Assembly (NCBI RefSeq): GCF_001522545.3 | Contig: NC_031770.1 | Location: forward strand, 14,767,420-14,831,419 | Length of the DNA stretch: 64,000 nt | Reading direction: 5' to 3' | Source of the DNA: Parus major | Taxonomy: Eukaryota; Chordata; Aves; Passeriformes; Paridae | Shown here: positions 35,154 through 64,000 of the stretch, piece by piece | Layout: the number at the start of each line of letters is the position of its first letter | Numbering within the stretch: the first letter of the stretch is position 1 | The notes under the pieces: generated by a model | Databases searched by the model: none | Seen by the model: only the letters and a program-made list of their open reading frames with translations | What the model was told of the DNA's origin: nothing | Made by a program: the position numbers and the translations under genes

Positions 35154-36599
35154 GTAATAAATTGTTCAGACAGTGCTTGCCTCCTGAATTAATCAGCTTT
35201 CTTGAGACTCGAGAAACAACCCCACTGAGTTTACTGAGCTAGAGAGAGAGACTGGTGTGACACTAACACAGTCCTAAGCTAGAGAGAATCCCTCCCCAGT
35301 GGCTATTTCACAGCAAGAGATTTGAGCCTAATAACCTTGGAGATGACAAATACCCTCTTAGCAGAGCCTAAAGAAGCCTGTAAGTATAACCCTTGTTATC
35401 TCCCCTAACCCATGCAGTAGCAGTGGGATGGATCTCTAGCAGATGAACATGAAATTCAGAGCAGCCCCAGAACCAAGATTCCCAACACATGAGCACAGCC
35501 CATTAACCAGTCACCACATCTGCTTTTGGCTTTGGTCTAAAAAAAGGATTTAATTCTGTGTATCAGAGACATGAGAAAGGCAGATTAAGAGAGCACACTA
35601 GTGCACCCCCAGCAATGTGATTTTTACAAGGGGGGTGGCCCAAGCCAAATCCTCCAATTTCAGTCTGCCCATCCCAAAGTTTAGGATATACAGGGACTCT
35701 GGTTTGTTCCCTTATGAAGACATGAAGCTTACCTCAATGTTTGGATCCAGGGCCAGACTCTGGGTCATGTCACTGAAACGAAGAGTCTCAGACTGAAGAA
35801 CACCTTCCCACTCCTTTGCTGATGCTCCAGTACTCCCATTTCTATGGAAATAAGCACCCCTTTTTTGGATAGTGTTCATGCTAAAACAGCTCCTCCCAAC
35901 CCTAAGCTGAAGTTACTAATGCACATCTTTACACATGAATTATTTCCTACATCTATGTTTTGACAATACACTTAACTGGAATATTTTTCATGCACGGGGT
36001 GTACAAAGTGAGTCAATGGAGTTTTTGTCCATAAACCACTATCATACATGTATTTTGTCGAAGGAAAAAGGGCTCTAAACCCTTCAATACAGACAGTATC
36101 TGGCTTCCAGACAGTGGCACGATGTAGTCTTCTGCCTTTATGGTGTTGTTTGTACAGGGTATGTCAAAGGCTATTTCAAACCTTCAGTGTATGCAGGTGG
36201 CTGTCCATTTTCAGGGCATGGTGAAAGTCTCTCTCATGATCATGGTCCTTTAAAGCTTCACCTTGATTCTGCTTGACACTCACATGTTCCTGATGAAGGG
36301 CATTCCTACTTTTGTAGGACAGAAGGAATTTTAAAGGGTTTTACTCGGTTCTGGTGCTTAAGCATAGGTAAACAAAAACAAACCAAAGAAAACCCCAGCC
36401 AAACAGTGCCCGCCCCCTGAATGCCTCATAGCATCTACACCCCATCCTCTGCCTCCTCTCCTCTCCCCTTCAAGTGATGCAGTGTGACCAGGGTTTTTCC
36501 ATTGCCCTGCCAGCACCCCCACAACACTGTGCATTCAAGGACTTTCGAAGACTGGACTGTAGCTGGAACAAGACTTGAGAACGTGCCATCGCGTCACCA

Positions 36600-37110
36600 T
36601 TCAGTGCTGTCGTATTTTTATTTTTTGGTTTGGATAGAGGACACTCTTCCCAAACCCACTACAAGCTCTGCCAGCAGCAGGAGACCTCCAAGTCTTCCAC
36701 AGCAACGACAAGTTTGGCACGGAAAAGCCCAGACATGAAAAACACTCATGGCAGTGAGCGGCGGCTTGACACGGAAGCAGAGGACGCACAACTGGGAAAA
36801 GCTCACAGGAAGGGCATGACGACAACCATGCGGATGAGTTGATGCAACAGCAGCTGGGCCTTGCAGTTAACAACAGTTCCCTGCATCCTCCCTCCCCCTT
36901 GTTCCTTTGACTCTACTGGGGCTCCGGTGGTTTGAAGCCTCTTGGGTTAGTAGAAATTACAGCGTCAAGGGTGGCACTTTTGGAGCAAGTTTACACAAAA
37001 TAGGAGGTGATGCTGTCAGATGCCTTGCTCGTGGTGTGTTGGGTAACAGGACATCTCTTCAAGGCTCAGGGGCCACAGGGGGGGAAAAGTCAAGAGAGGG
37101 TGGAGGGCTC
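36600..37110 (-). other. ALK: ALK 3' untranslated region (short form)
   Basis: Follows the stop codon at 37111-37113 on the minus strand, uninterrupted by splice signals, to the AATAAA at 36617-36622. The end is inferred from the hexamer; a longer form ending near 32829 is possible. Confidence 0.5.
36617..36622 (-). terminator. ALK: Probable ALK poly(A) signal
   Basis: TTTATT on the plus strand is the complement of AATAAA. It lies about 490 bases past the ALK stop codon and is the first canonical hexamer found downstream. The GU-rich element after it is only moderate. Confidence 0.55.

Positions 37111-64000
<26,890 letters not shown>

Larger units (their letters stand above)
30401..36600. 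other. CLIP4-ALK tail-to-tail intergenic region
   Basis: No gene is recognised on either strand. The longest ORFs (174 aa at 31716-32240, 179 aa at 33048-33587, both plus strand) have no familiar domain and overlap ORFs in other frames, as expected by chance in a locally GC-richer stretch. The region holds clusters of poly(A) hexamers on both strands (plus 31427-31474; minus 32829-32834), a tandem duplication at 32247-32296 and a perfect hairpin at 35109-35153. Part of it may be an extended 3' UTR of ALK or CLIP4. Confidence 0.6.

Overview
The window is vertebrate nuclear DNA, most likely from a bird. The evidence is multi-exon genes with consensus GT-AG introns, protein sequence close to but distinct from mammalian orthologues, and minus-strand remnants of CR1 LINEs carrying the typical avian-type 3' end (about 21334-21700 and 24256-24318). 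CR1 also occurs in turtles and crocodilians, so 'bird' is an inference from CR1 type and compact introns. There is no prokaryotic content, CRISPR array or intact mobile element.

Plus strand, 1 to about 30400: CLIP4 (CAP-Gly domain containing linker protein family member 4). Fifteen coding exons from the ATG at 3204 to the TGA at 28794-28796 join in frame to 2100 nt, a complete 699-residue protein with ankyrin repeats followed by three CAP-Gly domains. A likely 5' untranslated exon lies at 2532-2593. The promoter is not recognisable and probably lies before the window. The 3' UTR has AU-rich repeats and several AATAAA signals, the last well-placed one at 30375.

About 30400 to 36600: the tail-to-tail intergenic region. 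It has no recognised gene. It contains poly(A)-signal clusters on both strands that leave the true 3' ends of both genes open, a perfect 20-bp inverted repeat at 35109-35153, and unremarkable chance ORFs.

Minus strand, about 36600 to 64000: the 3' half of ALK (anaplastic lymphoma kinase receptor). Sixteen exons, corresponding to human exons 14-29, join in frame to 2508 nt and encode 835 residues plus stop. In order they give part of the ligand-binding glycine-rich region, an EGF-like cysteine module, the transmembrane helix, the juxtamembrane segment, the complete tyrosine kinase domain with all catalytic motifs, and the C-terminal signalling tail. Exons upstream of human exon 14 lie beyond base 64000.

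CLIP4 and ALK are adjacent and convergent here as in mammals (2p23 in human), so this is conserved synteny and not a new gene cluster. The two products are not known to act together: CLIP4 is predicted to bind microtubules or their plus ends, and ALK is a neural receptor kinase for ALKAL ligands. I did not find a previously undescribed system. The points most worth checking are the two perfect hairpins, the 3'-end architecture, the candidate 5' exon and a few protein-level differences. Human residue and exon numbers are from memory and are guides only.
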